Part shown: piece after piece, positions 1-7,863 of the stretch
How the letters are laid out: every line of letters begins with the position of its first letter
How positions within the stretch are numbered: the first letter of the stretch is position 1
Source: Ruminococcus flavefaciens
GTDB taxonomy: Bacteria > Bacillota > Clostridia > Oscillospirales > Ruminococcaceae
DNA length: 64,000 nucleotides
Direction of reading: 5' to 3'
NCBI GenBank assembly: GCA_902760805.1
Contig: CACWHY010000008.1
Coordinates: forward strand, 51,587-115,586
Notes under the pieces: generated by a model
What the model saw: only the letters and a program-made list of their open reading frames with translations
Database searches by the model: none
Told to the model about the DNA's origin: nothing
Translations under genes and position numbers: made by a program

Positions 1-2395
1 GAGCTTCTGTTCCGAAGATCTGGATCTCAGCCACATTGCAGCAGTAAACATTGTCGGTATTGTAGCCGTTATCGGGAGTTCCCTCCGGCACCTGATAGCG
101 AACGTACCTTGCGGTAGTCTCAGGCAGGTCGGTGACGTAGTTCATCCTGAACTGAGGAGGAGTTGGGATCGTATAGATGTCTGTCCAATTCTCGCCGTCA
201 GCAGAAACTGAGAACCAGCCCTCCACCATGCGAGCCTCGAAGCCCTTTCTTGGGCAGAAACCGATAGCGTCGATGGAGTAAAGTCCGCCCAGGTCAGCCT
301 GTACCCAGCCTGCGCCAACTCCGTCGAAGAATGAGGCGTTGTTTCCGTCAAAGGCCTTAGCCGGGCCGTTGGAGGAATTCTGATAAGGTGCGGATCCGTC
401 GATAGAAGCGGGATCCAGCTTTGTGAGACCGGTCATAGCTGAGGGCACTCCGTAGAGCTCGATCTCGGCGATATTACAGCAGTAAACGCTGTCCTTGTTG
501 TAGCTGTTCTGAGGAGCGCCCTCCGGAACTGAATAGCGAACGTACCGTGCGGAGGCAGTTCCAGAAAGAGAAGTGATGTAGTTCATGCCGAAGGGCGGCT
601 GACCAGCGATAGTCGCAACAGTGGTCCAATTGGTGCCGTCCTCAGAGAACTGGAAGAAGCTGTCAACTGCACGGGCCTCGTAGCCGCTTCTTGGGCAGTA
701 GCCGATAGCCTCGATGTCGTAGACCTGACCCAGGTCTGCCTGTACCCAGCCATTTCCAACACCGTCGAAGTAGGTGGAGGTGCTGCCGTCGAAGGCCTTG
801 CTGTAGGAGGTGGCAGAGTCGCTGTGCCATGAGTCAGAACCGCTGAGTGCTGCCTTGCTCAGGTCGATCTTGTTTTCCAGAGTCATTTTGCCCTTAACGC
901 CGTCGATGATGAAGGTGGTGACGGACTGTGCAGCCAGATCCACCTTGAGGGTCTTTCCGTTCAGAGCAACATCGCCCACGTTCTTCCAGCTCTCGGAATT
1001 GCTGGTGCGGATAGTCTGAGCCTTTGCGCCAACCTCAGTGAAGCCGGAGAGGTCGAAGGTATAGGCGCTGCTGCCGGAGCCGTCGTTCACCGCAACGATC
1101 ACCAGCTGTCCGTTCTTGTCGTCATAGGCAGCCATGGAGTTGCCTGAGCACTTCAGCATAGTCATGCCCGGGCGGATGTATCTTGAGAACTGTCCGAAGG
1201 TGTAATACTTCTTTGTGAGGATGACCTCGTTCTTATCGTGGTCGGCCACAGCCAGTCCCCAGTAGCCGCCGTTGACATTGACCATGCCCTTATCCTTGTT
1301 GCCATTGTAGCCAACGGAGGAGATATGGTTGTCGATAGCCTGCCAGAGGATCCAAGCGGAGGGGCTCATGCCGTTGCAGTCTAAAACTATGCGGTCAGCC
1401 AGCCAAAGACCAGCGCCCATTTCGCCTGCATTCGTTCCGGCGACCGATCCGCTGTCCACCTCGCTCATCCACAGGTTTTTGCCGGCAGAGAGAGCAAGAT
1501 CTCTCAGGCCGCCTCTGTTGCTTCCGCCGTAGGTGTGGGTGTCGATACGTCCAAGAGCGTTTTTGGCCTCATTGGACAGCTTGTTGTAGGAGCTGATCTG
1601 TGTGTCGATAGAGGTCTCATCAGTTCCACTGATGATAACGTCGTTCATTCCACGGGCGTCCATAGACTTTTTCAGCTCGACTAGGATCTTTGACTCAGAA
1701 TTTCCCTGGTCGAAGTGGCAGCCCTCCTGCTTGTAGGAGTTAGCTCCCCAGAAGTTTGTGTAGGGCTCGTTCATGGGATCTATGCTCTGAACATCTACTC
1801 CCCAGGTGTTCTCGTAGTGATAGCAGACCTCAGCCAGATATTCCGCAAAGGCAGTATACTGATCGCTGCGGAGATTGTCCTTGTTTGCGTCAGTGTTTCC
1901 GGTAGAGCAGCCGCTGTTTGTCATGTAGTACGGGGGAGAGTTTGAGAACATCTCCACGATCATGTCATCTCCGGCGGCCTGTATACACTTCATGAGAACG
2001 TTCCTCTGATTGTAGTCGGCGTTCCAGTCGTAGGTGACGGTGCCGTTTTTGTACACGGTGTAGCCCGGCATATTTGAGTCAGTACGGGTGATGTGCTTGT
2101 GAGTAGGATCATCGCCTCCGCCGATGTTAAATCTTGCGATGTTCATTCTCAGACCGTCCTGTCCGTAGAACAGGTCTGCGGTCTTCTGAGCGAGGGTGTC
2201 AGAGTAGCCCACACGGTTTGCCCACCAGCACAGTGAAGTTCCCCAGCCCTGGAAAACTCCGTCATTGATCTCGTACTTGTTCAGTGGCGAGACCGAAACA
2301 GTTGTGGCTGCGTCAGCCTTTCCGGGAACAGTGATCCCGGATACTGCCAGACCTGCTGCAACAGCAGCGGCAGCGATCTTCTTGAAGGTTTTCAT
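1..2395 (-). CDS. Secreted GH30 endo-beta-1,6-galactanase-like enzyme with two F5/8C (CBM32-like) domains; 3' end outside window
   Basis: The C-terminus is cut by the window edge; 798 codons are visible. A signal peptide (KK, hydrophobic stretch, ADA about residue 29) is followed by a GH30 catalytic domain, about residues 32-480. The motifs NIGGGDDPTHKH, DPMNEPYTNF (probable acid/base Glu210) and NLWMSEVDSG (probable nucleophile Glu312) fit this family. The GGGDDPTHKH signature resembles the endo-beta-1,6-galactanase branch, which cuts arabinogalactan side chains. Two tandem discoidin/F5/8C domains follow, about 495-650 and 660 to the edge, each with YFDGVGNGWVQADLG- and ARYVRYxVPEG-type motifs. 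A dockerin may follow beyond the edge, but I cannot see it. The ATG has the site AAAAGGAG upstream. It lies 24 bases after the GH43 gene on the same strand, so the two are probably co-transcribed. Confidence 0.88.
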   Translation of the reverse strand, partial: MKTFKKIAAAAVAAGLAVSGITVPGKADAATTVSVSPLNKYEINDGVFQGWGTSLCWWANRVGYSDTLAQKTADLFYGQDGLRMNIARFNIGGGDDPTHKHITRTDSNMPGYTVYKNGTVTYDWNADYNQRNVLMKCIQAAGDDMIVEMFSNSPPYYMTNSGCSTGNTDANKDNLRSDQYTAFAEYLAEVCYHYENTWGVDVQSIDPMNEPYTNFWGANSYKQEGCHFDQGNSESKILVELKKSMDARGMNDVIISGTDETSIDTQISSYNKLSNEAKNALGRIDTHTYGGSNRGGLRDLALSAGKNLWMSEVDSGSVAGTNAGEMGAGLWLADRIVLDCNGMSPSAWILWQAIDNHISSVGYNGNKDKGMVNVNGGYWGLAVADHDKNEVILTKKYYTFGQFSRYIRPGMTMLKCSGNSMAAYDDKNGQLVIVAVNDGSGSSAYTFDLSGFTEVGAKAQTIRTSNSESWKNVGDVALNGKTLKVDLAAQSVTTFIIDGVKGKMTLENKIDLSKAALSGSDSWHSDSATSYSKAFDGSTSTYFDGVGNGWVQADLGQVYDIEAIGYCPRSGYEARAVDSFFQFSEDGTNWTTVATIAGQPPFGMNYITSLSGTASARYVRYSVPEGAPQNSYNKDSVYCCNIAEIELYGVPSAMTGLTKLDPASIDGSAPYQNSSNGPAKAFDGNNASFFDGVGAGWVQADLGGLYSIDAIGFCPRKGFEARMVEGWFSVSADGENWTDIYTIPTPPQFRMNYVTDLPETTARYVRYQVPEGTPDNGYNTDNVYCCNVAEIQIFGTEA

Positions 2396-2419
2396 GATCT
2401 TAACTCCTTTTCATTCTGA

Positions 2420-5317
2420 TTATCCCACAATGACTTTAGCGGTCACTGTTTTATAGCAGTCAGCCAGCTCAGCGCTGTCGCTGAGGTTTATGACAGGGTC
2501 TCCGTTCCCATCGAAGACCACTCTTTTGATGCGGGTGTGGCGGCAGGGATCGTAAAGCGGATCCTTGTTGTAGGTGCCGCAGCTCTGAGAAGCATGGCTC
2601 TCCGGCCTTGCGTGGTAGATGATCAGCAGGTCGCCGTGCTCGTCAGTGACGAAGCTGTTGTGTCCCGGACCGGAAGGCCCGTCAAGGTCGGCAGTTTTCA
2701 GCACCGGCCGATCCAGCTTCTTCCAGCTGGAAACGTCCATCAGGTCGGCGTTCTCGTCAGCCTCCAGCCGTCCCACGCAGTATTCCGAGCCCGTGCCCGA
2801 TGCCGAGAAGAAAACGTACACCTTTCCGTTAGCCTTCATGACAGCCGGACCTTCGTTCACACGGTTGTTCACCAGCTCCCAGGAGTATTCCGGCTTGGTG
2901 AGAAGAATAGGCTTGCTTGTGAGCTTCCAGGGCTGAGCCGGGTCGATCTCCGCCATAAACAGGGAAGAGTCGCCCTTGATCTCCGCCCAGATCACATAGT
3001 GCTTGCCGTTGTGCTCGAAGTAGGTCATATCCAGCGAGAAATTGGCGAAGGACTCGCTGTCCCCGGAGGAGGCCTGCATCTGGCCGCATTCCGTCCAATT
3101 CCCCGTCCATGGGTCGCCGTCGCACTTGAGCACATAAGGCCTTATGGCCCAGATGTTGTCGCTGGCGCCGGCTGCGAAGAACATATACCAATAGCCGCCG
3201 ATCTGGTGCATTTCGGGAGCCCAGATGTGCTTGGCCATAATGCCGGAGGAATGAGCCTTCCAGATCGTTTTTTCCTCCGCCTGAGCAAGTCCCGCAACGG
3301 TGTCGCTGCGCCGGAGAATGATCCTGTCGTAGCCCTTGTCCACGCTGCCGTAGGCCGGATATGAGGCCGTGAAGTAGTAATACATACCGTCAGTTGTGAT
3401 GAAGGGGTCGGCTCTCTCCTGGATGAATGGGTCAGAGTAGATGTCCCCGGAGGAGTGGAGCTTTCCGTGGATCGTGTAGGTGCCGGGCTTTGAGGTGTCG
3501 ATGCCGTAGACCTCGTCCATATCCCAATCCACGCTCATCTCAGCTCTTCCTCCGTCGGAGTAGAGGGCAGTGACCTTGCCGGGGTGAATGGACTTCACGC
3601 CGATGTTAGCGTGAACAGTTTTCGGCTCGATACCGATATTCACGGCGGTGAGCCCGTCGGAGGGATAGGCGTTCACCAGAGCCGTATACTGGTCGGCATT
3701 TATGGGGATAACATAGCCGTGACGAGGGGTGAAGTCGAAGCTGTAGCTGTCCCGTCCGACAGTGGTGAAGCTCTCAAGGTTGCCGGTCTCCTGCATAACG
3801 TAGTAGCCGTTGCCGTAAGCGTCGGACATCATCAGCCACTTGTCCTGACCGATCAGCTTGTAGATATTGGGGCCTTCCACGCCGATATTTCCCTCAGAGA
3901 CCTGCCTGATCTCCTCATAAGGGCCTGAGGCGTGCTCCGCCTTAGCCAGATAGATCCGCTTGTTAGTCTCGTTCTTGTAGTACATATAGTAGGTGCCGTT
4001 CTCGAAAATTATATCGGAGTCGATAGCATCGTTGCCGTTTTTCGGAGCAAACAGCAGGGTCGGCGCCGTATCCAGAGTTTTCAGGTCCTTGCTGTAAGCG
4101 CAGTACATGATCGTTCTGTCGTCAGTTCCGGGAACTCTGGCCGCAAAGTAGATCATGTAGCTCTGCTTTTCGGGGTCGTAGATAGCCTGAGGCGCCCAAG
4201 CCCTGTCCGCATTCATCATGTTGGGGAACTTGTTGGCGATCTCGATAAGCGACTCATCAAACCAGTGTACCAGATCGGTGGACTTGGCGGAGATCAAATT
4301 CCGGTTGCTGTTCCAGCCCAGTAAGGACTTCATGTCAGTTGCCAGAAGGTGATACAGGCCGTCCTCTCCTTTAAAGATGTAGGGATCCCTGATACACTCA
4401 GTTCCCACGGAGGACTTCCAGACGGCTTTTCCTCCGGCCAGAGCCTTGAAATGGTAACCGTCCAGGCTGACAGCGTAGGACAGCCGCTCCTGCTCGGGGG
4501 CATTGCCCAGGAAATATGCGAAAAGATAGGCCACATCGGGCTTTTCGCAGGGGATACTGCACCAGGGCTCCATATGGGTCTCCTTTCCCAGGAGGAAGTC
4601 AGTGATCAAGGCCAGATCCTTGCTGCTGCACAGGCCGTCGCCGTTCATGTCAGCGATAGCGGAGGCGCTGCTGTCGAAGCCCTGTTCAAGTCCGGTCTGC
4701 ATCATGATCCGGTCGAAAACGTCTATTTTCCCGTCCAGGGTAAGGTCGCCCCGGAGGAATTTGTACTGACCGTCTGCCGGTCTTATGTAGAATTTCTGAC
4801 CCTCGCCGCCCCAGTAGTCCCACTGGTCGATGTTGGCGCCGTTTTCGTAGCTGATGTCGTAAACGTCCAGGGCGGTCTTTCCGGAGCACTCCGCCGTGAT
4901 GTAGTAAGCATCGTCAGTGCGGTGGAGGATGAAATGCTGAGCAGGCGAGTCCTCATAGTCCGAGAGGAAGATATTCCGGCCGTTTTGACTGTCGCCCCCC
5001 TCCACCGTGAGAGCCTGACCGGTCTGTGCGGAGAGGATAGCACAGCTTCCGTTTCCCGTGCTGATGATCCTCCAGCGCTGAGAGGATCCCGCCATGTCCT
5101 CCCACTGGATCACGTTATCCTGATCTGCCGTGATGAGCTTTCCGCTGAGCCTTACCATAATGGTATACTCAGCCCCGGACAGCACATCGCCGAAGCTGTC
5201 GGCCAGCGGTATGCTCACCGGCTGGTCTTTTTGCGGAGCAGCCTGAGCTGGCGGAGCGCCGGACAAGGCCACTCCGGCTGCAACAGCAGCTGCTGCCAGA
5301 TGTCTTTTTATATCCAT
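2420..5317 (-). CDS. Secreted two-module GH43 enzyme with ricin-type lectin domain and internal dockerin
   Basis: 965 residues from the chosen ATG; a TTG two codons earlier is also open, but GAAGAGG lies 8 bases before this ATG. Order: signal peptide (to about residue 30); ricin-type beta-trefoil/CBM13-like domain (about 45-175, QRWRI and QHF motifs); a type I dockerin-like pair of Ca-binding loops (about 190-247, DLTLDGKIDVFD and DMNGDGLCSSKD); GH43 module 1 (about 255-565, RDPYIF and RAWAPQAIYD); a short Ig-like domain (about 575-640); GH43 module 2 (about 645-945, ADPFITTDGMYYY and HIWAPEMHQIGG). Family knowledge suggests arabinofuranosidase, arabinanase or exo-galactanase activity, but which one is not readable here. 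The paired GH30 gene suggests arabinogalactan as a substrate. An internal rather than terminal dockerin is unusual. Confidence 0.85.
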   Translation of the reverse strand: MDIKRHLAAAAVAAGVALSGAPPAQAAPQKDQPVSIPLADSFGDVLSGAEYTIMVRLSGKLITADQDNVIQWEDMAGSSQRWRIISTGNGSCAILSAQTGQALTVEGGDSQNGRNIFLSDYEDSPAQHFILHRTDDAYYITAECSGKTALDVYDISYENGANIDQWDYWGGEGQKFYIRPADGQYKFLRGDLTLDGKIDVFDRIMMQTGLEQGFDSSASAIADMNGDGLCSSKDLALITDFLLGKETHMEPWCSIPCEKPDVAYLFAYFLGNAPEQERLSYAVSLDGYHFKALAGGKAVWKSSVGTECIRDPYIFKGEDGLYHLLATDMKSLLGWNSNRNLISAKSTDLVHWFDESLIEIANKFPNMMNADRAWAPQAIYDPEKQSYMIYFAARVPGTDDRTIMYCAYSKDLKTLDTAPTLLFAPKNGNDAIDSDIIFENGTYYMYYKNETNKRIYLAKAEHASGPYEEIRQVSEGNIGVEGPNIYKLIGQDKWLMMSDAYGNGYYVMQETGNLESFTTVGRDSYSFDFTPRHGYVIPINADQYTALVNAYPSDGLTAVNIGIEPKTVHANIGVKSIHPGKVTALYSDGGRAEMSVDWDMDEVYGIDTSKPGTYTIHGKLHSSGDIYSDPFIQERADPFITTDGMYYYFTASYPAYGSVDKGYDRIILRRSDTVAGLAQAEEKTIWKAHSSGIMAKHIWAPEMHQIGGYWYMFFAAGASDNIWAIRPYVLKCDGDPWTGNWTECGQMQASSGDSESFANFSLDMTYFEHNGKHYVIWAEIKGDSSLFMAEIDPAQPWKLTSKPILLTKPEYSWELVNNRVNEGPAVMKANGKVYVFFSASGTGSEYCVGRLEADENADLMDVSSWKKLDRPVLKTADLDGPSGPGHNSFVTDEHGDLLIIYHARPESHASQSCGTYNKDPLYDPCRHTRIKRVVFDGNGDPVINLSDSAELADCYKTVTAKVIVG

Positions 5318-5380
5318 ACCCAAAACCTCTTCCCGGTGGTCTGCAAAGGGGACAGACCTGCCGTATATTTATTCAGTTTA

Positions 5381-5409
5381 ATGATAACACACATTCACAA
5401 AAAATTCAA
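5381..5409 (-). promoter_or_regulatory. Candidate promoter for the GH43-GH30 operon
   Basis: On the minus strand, TTGAAT (5404-5409) and TATCAT (5381-5386) are separated by 17 bases in an AT-rich stretch 64 bases upstream of the GH43 start. Confidence 0.5.
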
Positions 5410-5459
5410 CATCTTTTTAACAGAAATTGGTGGACTTTTTGCATTTTCTTGATATGAAA

Positions 5460-5486
5460 TAAAAAAAGGACGGCCAAAAGCCGTCC
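5460..5486 (-). terminator. Terminator of the LytTR two-component operon
   Basis: GGACGGC, CAAAA, GCCGTCC forms a 7-bp GC-rich stem (5468-5486). On the minus strand it is followed by a run of T. It begins directly at the kinase stop codon. Confidence 0.85.
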
Positions 5487-6794
5487 CTAGATCTGATCGG
5501 GTATCCTGAAATCCACCTCAAGGCGGAAAACTCCGCCCTTGGCCTCTGCTGAAAGCGAGCCGTCCAGCTCCCGGACAGCCCTCTTCATATTCCTCATGCC
5601 GAAGCCGTGATTTTTCTTGTCCGGCTTTGAGGTGGAGCCGGTCTCGGCAACAGTGCCGCAGGGATTAGTGACCGTGATCATCTGCACGCCGCCCCTAACT
5701 CCGCAGTGAATAGAGATCCGCTTTTCGGCCTCGCCCTCATATCGGCAGCAGGCCTCAACAGCGTTGTCAACAGCGTTGAAAAGTATCGTGCAAAGGCTGA
5801 GGATCGGTATATCCTCGCTGATGACACCGCTGTACTCAAGGGTGCAGCCTTGCTCCGCAGCGAGGGCAGCTTTGCTGTTGAGGATAGCGTCGGCGAAATC
5901 GTTTCCGCTCTTGATAGTGTCGGTGCGGAAGGGCGAGCCCTCGATCATAGCGTGGAGGTACTCCACAGCCTCGTCGGTCTTTTTCTTTTTCAGCAGAGCG
6001 TTAAGGCACTGCAAGTGGTTTTTGTAGTCGTGGCGGAAGCTCCTGATCTCGTTGGCCATTAGGCCGGACTTTTTGTAGTATTCCGCCTGAGAGAGCATCT
6101 GCCCCGACAGGATCTCAGAGGTCTGCTTGTACTGCATTGCTGAGAAGAACATTTTCAGCATATAGATCACAGTCAGGCAGGAGAGTATGATCAGGAAGAT
6201 CACCAGTATGATGATCATGGGAGCTCTCACTGAAGAGGGGATAAAAACTGCGGAAACAAAGGCGCTCAGCAGGCTCAGCAGGAAAACCAGCGCCAGAGCA
6301 ACTGCTGCGATACTCCTTGGCAGAGAGCCGATGTAGGTAGCAAGGCTGATCTTCTGGCGCCTGCGCATTTTGAGCAGCACCAGCAGGAAGGCCGCATCAA
6401 ACACCAGCGACACGATCTTTGCCGGGAGCATACTGTCGTCCCGGACGCCGAACAGCTTAAGCAGCAGCGCCGTCAGCGAGGACAGCAGCGAGTCTGACAT
6501 AAGGAACATCACCGAGCAGTAGATGGCCTTCATTTTTTCCTTTTTACAGACCAGTATTATGGCCAGGAACAGCACGGCGTACATTGCGGCGAAGGTCAGG
6601 ATCCTCACCTTCAGCGGCAGTCCGTCAAAGTAAAACAGGCAGGACAGCGCCCCGTAGGGCACAAGGAGCAGCAGGCTCACTTTTTTTATTTTTTCCGGGA
6701 AGTGTATTGCAGCCGCTATCCCCATGATGTCGAAGCCGTAGAGGATATGTGCTGTCACCGACACTATAGCCGGAAGTCTTTCAAGTAGCGTCAT
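5487..6794 (-). CDS. AgrC/ComD-type sensor histidine kinase
   Basis: 435 residues. The first 215 are a polytopic membrane domain with about six hydrophobic segments, typical of peptide-sensing kinases. A linker follows, then a GHKL kinase core. The phosphoacceptor lies in FRHDYKNHLQ (His255, HPK10-type RHDYKNH box). The N box is LFNAVDNAVEAC, and the G box reads KKNHGFGMRNM. It overlaps the 3' end of the LytTR response regulator gene by 14 bases, so the two are translationally coupled. The family usually senses an extracellular signalling peptide and phosphorylates its paired LytTR regulator. The ligand is unknown, and no AgrB/AgrD pair or peptide exporter is visible nearby. Confidence 0.9.
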   Translation of the reverse strand: MTLLERLPAIVSVTAHILYGFDIMGIAAAIHFPEKIKKVSLLLLVPYGALSCLFYFDGLPLKVRILTFAAMYAVLFLAIILVCKKEKMKAIYCSVMFLMSDSLLSSLTALLLKLFGVRDDSMLPAKIVSLVFDAAFLLVLLKMRRRQKISLATYIGSLPRSIAAVALALVFLLSLLSAFVSAVFIPSSVRAPMIIILVIFLIILSCLTVIYMLKMFFSAMQYKQTSEILSGQMLSQAEYYKKSGLMANEIRSFRHDYKNHLQCLNALLKKKKTDEAVEYLHAMIEGSPFRTDTIKSGNDFADAILNSKAALAAEQGCTLEYSGVISEDIPILSLCTILFNAVDNAVEACCRYEGEAEKRISIHCGVRGGVQMITVTNPCGTVAETGSTSKPDKKNHGFGMRNMKRAVRELDGSLSAEAKGGVFRLEVDFRIPDQI

Positions 6795-7491
6795 TTTTTC
6801 TCAAAAAGGCGAAATATCGGCTTTGGAAGTCCTTGAACCTGCCTCGTGAGATAAGGGCACGGTGGCCGTTTTTCAGCAGGATCTCAGACTTGGTGTAGGA
6901 GGCTATCTGGTCCATGTTCACCAGGAATGAGCGGTTTGTCCGGCAGAAGCGAGCCGGGTCCAGAGCGTTTTGCAGGGAGGAAATGCTGTTCATGTAGCGA
7001 TAGGCGCAGTCACCGGCGGTAACGATCGAGTAAACGTTGTCGGCCTGAGCGTAGATTATTTCACGCTCAAGCACGGAAACATTCCTGTCGCCGTCCATAT
7101 CTCTGAGGAGGATCCTGCGCAGGTCAGACATCTCCTTCACGGCAGAGTCCAGCGCCTCAAAGAGCTTATCCTTTTCCACGGGCTTGACCAAAAAGCGGAA
7201 GATATTGTACTTGATGCTCTCGAAAACAATATCGGGATAGCTGCTTGCGAAGATGATCCTTGCAGACTGAGACCGAGCCCTGATCTCCTTGATCGTGTCG
7301 ATGCCGTTGATCCCGTCCATCATATAGTCCAGGATGATCACATCGAAGCTCCTATCTGAGCCAAGCAGCTCCTTTCCGCTTGAAAAAGTGCAGTATTCCA
7401 CGGGGACGCCGCTTTCGGCAGAATACAGCCTTATGAGCTGGACGAGGCGTTCCCGGAAGATCCTTTCGTCATCGCAAATCGCAATAATCAT
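6781..7491 (-). CDS. LytTR-family response regulator (AgrA/ComE type)
   Basis: 236 residues from the ATG with CAGGAG 7 bases upstream; a longer open frame exists, but the receiver domain starts exactly here (MIIAICDDER). Receiver domain about 1-125, with acidic pocket Asp7/Asp8, phosphoacceptor Asp55 (VIILDYMMDG) and Lys103 (FLVKPVEK). The LytTR DNA-binding domain is about 140-236 (ILLKNGHRALISRGRFKDF near the end). LytTR proteins bind two 9-bp direct repeats about one helical turn apart; such repeats lie at 7674-7702. Encoded first in an operon with the kinase and divergent from the biosynthetic operon that it most likely activates. Confidence 0.92.
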   Translation of the reverse strand: MIIAICDDERIFRERLVQLIRLYSAESGVPVEYCTFSSGKELLGSDRSFDVIILDYMMDGINGIDTIKEIRARSQSARIIFASSYPDIVFESIKYNIFRFLVKPVEKDKLFEALDSAVKEMSDLRRILLRDMDGDRNVSVLEREIIYAQADNVYSIVTAGDCAYRYMNSISSLQNALDPARFCRTNRSFLVNMDQIASYTKSEILLKNGHRALISRGRFKDFQSRYFAFLRKNDAT

Positions 7492-7547
7492 ATATCTACT
7501 CCTGAAGAATTGTAAGGTAAAAAAGTGCAGTGTGAAGTGCATAATGT

Positions 7548-7570
7548 ATGCCGCAGCAGTCCTGCGGCAT
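7548..7570. other. Leader hairpin upstream of the response regulator gene
   Basis: ATGCCGCA and TGCGGCAT form a perfect 8-bp stem with a 7-base loop, 56 bases upstream of the regulator start. It has no clear T run on the minus strand, so it is more likely a 5' UTR structure than a terminator. Confidence 0.4.
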
Positions 7571-7600
7571 GGGAATGATAAAAAAACTGTTATGAAAGTT

Positions 7601-7629
7601 AAATAATTAGCAATTTCAAAAAACGTCAA
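7601..7629 (-). promoter_or_regulatory. Candidate promoter of the LytTR two-component operon
   Basis: On the minus strand, TTGACG (7624-7629), a 17-base spacer and a weak -10 TTATTT (7601-7606). It sits 45 bases from the LytTR repeats, close enough for shared control. The -10 is poor, so confidence is limited. Confidence 0.35.
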
Positions 7630-7673
7630 CATTCATATTATAGCATTTTCTTGCTCTCATGTCAAGAAAAAGG

Positions 7674-7702
7674 ACCGTTCACAAAAAATAAGTACCGCTC
7701 AC
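7674..7702 (+). promoter_or_regulatory. LytTR-type direct-repeat operator
   Basis: ACCGTTCAC (7674-7682) and ACCGCTCAC (7694-7702) are 9-bp direct repeats, 20 bases start to start, differing at one base. Both are followed by AAAAAAT. A weaker third copy (TCCGTTTAC, 7709-7717) runs into the -35. Spacing and ACCGTT core match the known ComE/BlpR/AgrA style of binding site. The site lies directly upstream of a consensus promoter. Confidence 0.8.
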
Positions 7703-7712
7703 AAAAAATCCG

Positions 7713-7740
7713 TTTACAAAAAAAGGGATAATGATATAAT
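7713..7740 (+). promoter_or_regulatory. Promoter of the biosynthetic operon
   Basis: TTTACA (7713-7718), 16-base spacer, TATAAT (7735-7740). The LytTR repeats end 10 bases upstream of the -35, the usual place for an activator. Start of transcription is expected near 7747. Confidence 0.75.
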
Positions 7741-7776
7741 GGTAAAGGTAAAAATCAAAGAAAGAGAGAATATGCA

Positions 7777-7818
7777 ATGATCTGGGATATTTTAAGATCG
7801 CTGTTTGGGAGGCCCTAA
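7777..7818 (+). CDS. 13-codon leader ORF or signal peptide candidate (MIWDILRSLFGRP)
   Basis: First reading frame on the predicted transcript, about 30 bases after the expected start site. An AAGAAAGAGAG purine tract lies 8 bases before the ATG. The product is short and amphipathic, with two basic residues and a C-terminal Pro. The stop codon lies in the loop of a GGGAGGCC/GGCCTTCC hairpin (7807-7826), so a translating ribosome would open that stem. It could be a leader peptide controlling the operon, a small formylated secreted peptide, or chance. I do not recognise a homologue. Confidence 0.4.
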   Translation: MIWDILRSLFGRP

Positions 7819-7842
7819 GGCCTTCCTTCCGCATCGTGCGGA
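7807..7842 (+). promoter_or_regulatory. Tandem leader hairpins before the first operon gene
   Basis: Hairpin 1 pairs GGGAGGCC (7807-7814) with GGCCTTCC (7819-7826), one G:U pair and loop CTAA. Hairpin 2 pairs TCCGCA (7828-7833) with TGCGGA (7837-7842), loop TCG. Neither has a T run, so this is not a standard terminator. They lie between the 13-codon ORF and the ribosome site of the next gene. Confidence 0.45.
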
Positions 7843-7863
7843 GAATACCAAAGCAAAGGAAGG

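Noticed and set aside
5388-5410. ATTCACAAAAAATTC near the GH43 promoter, similar to one half of the LytTR site
   Set aside because: No second half-site at the proper distance on either side, and the sequence is simple AT-rich.
4349-5452. 367-residue plus-strand open frame opposite the GH43 gene
   Set aside because: Antisense shadow, with no ribosome site or known domain.
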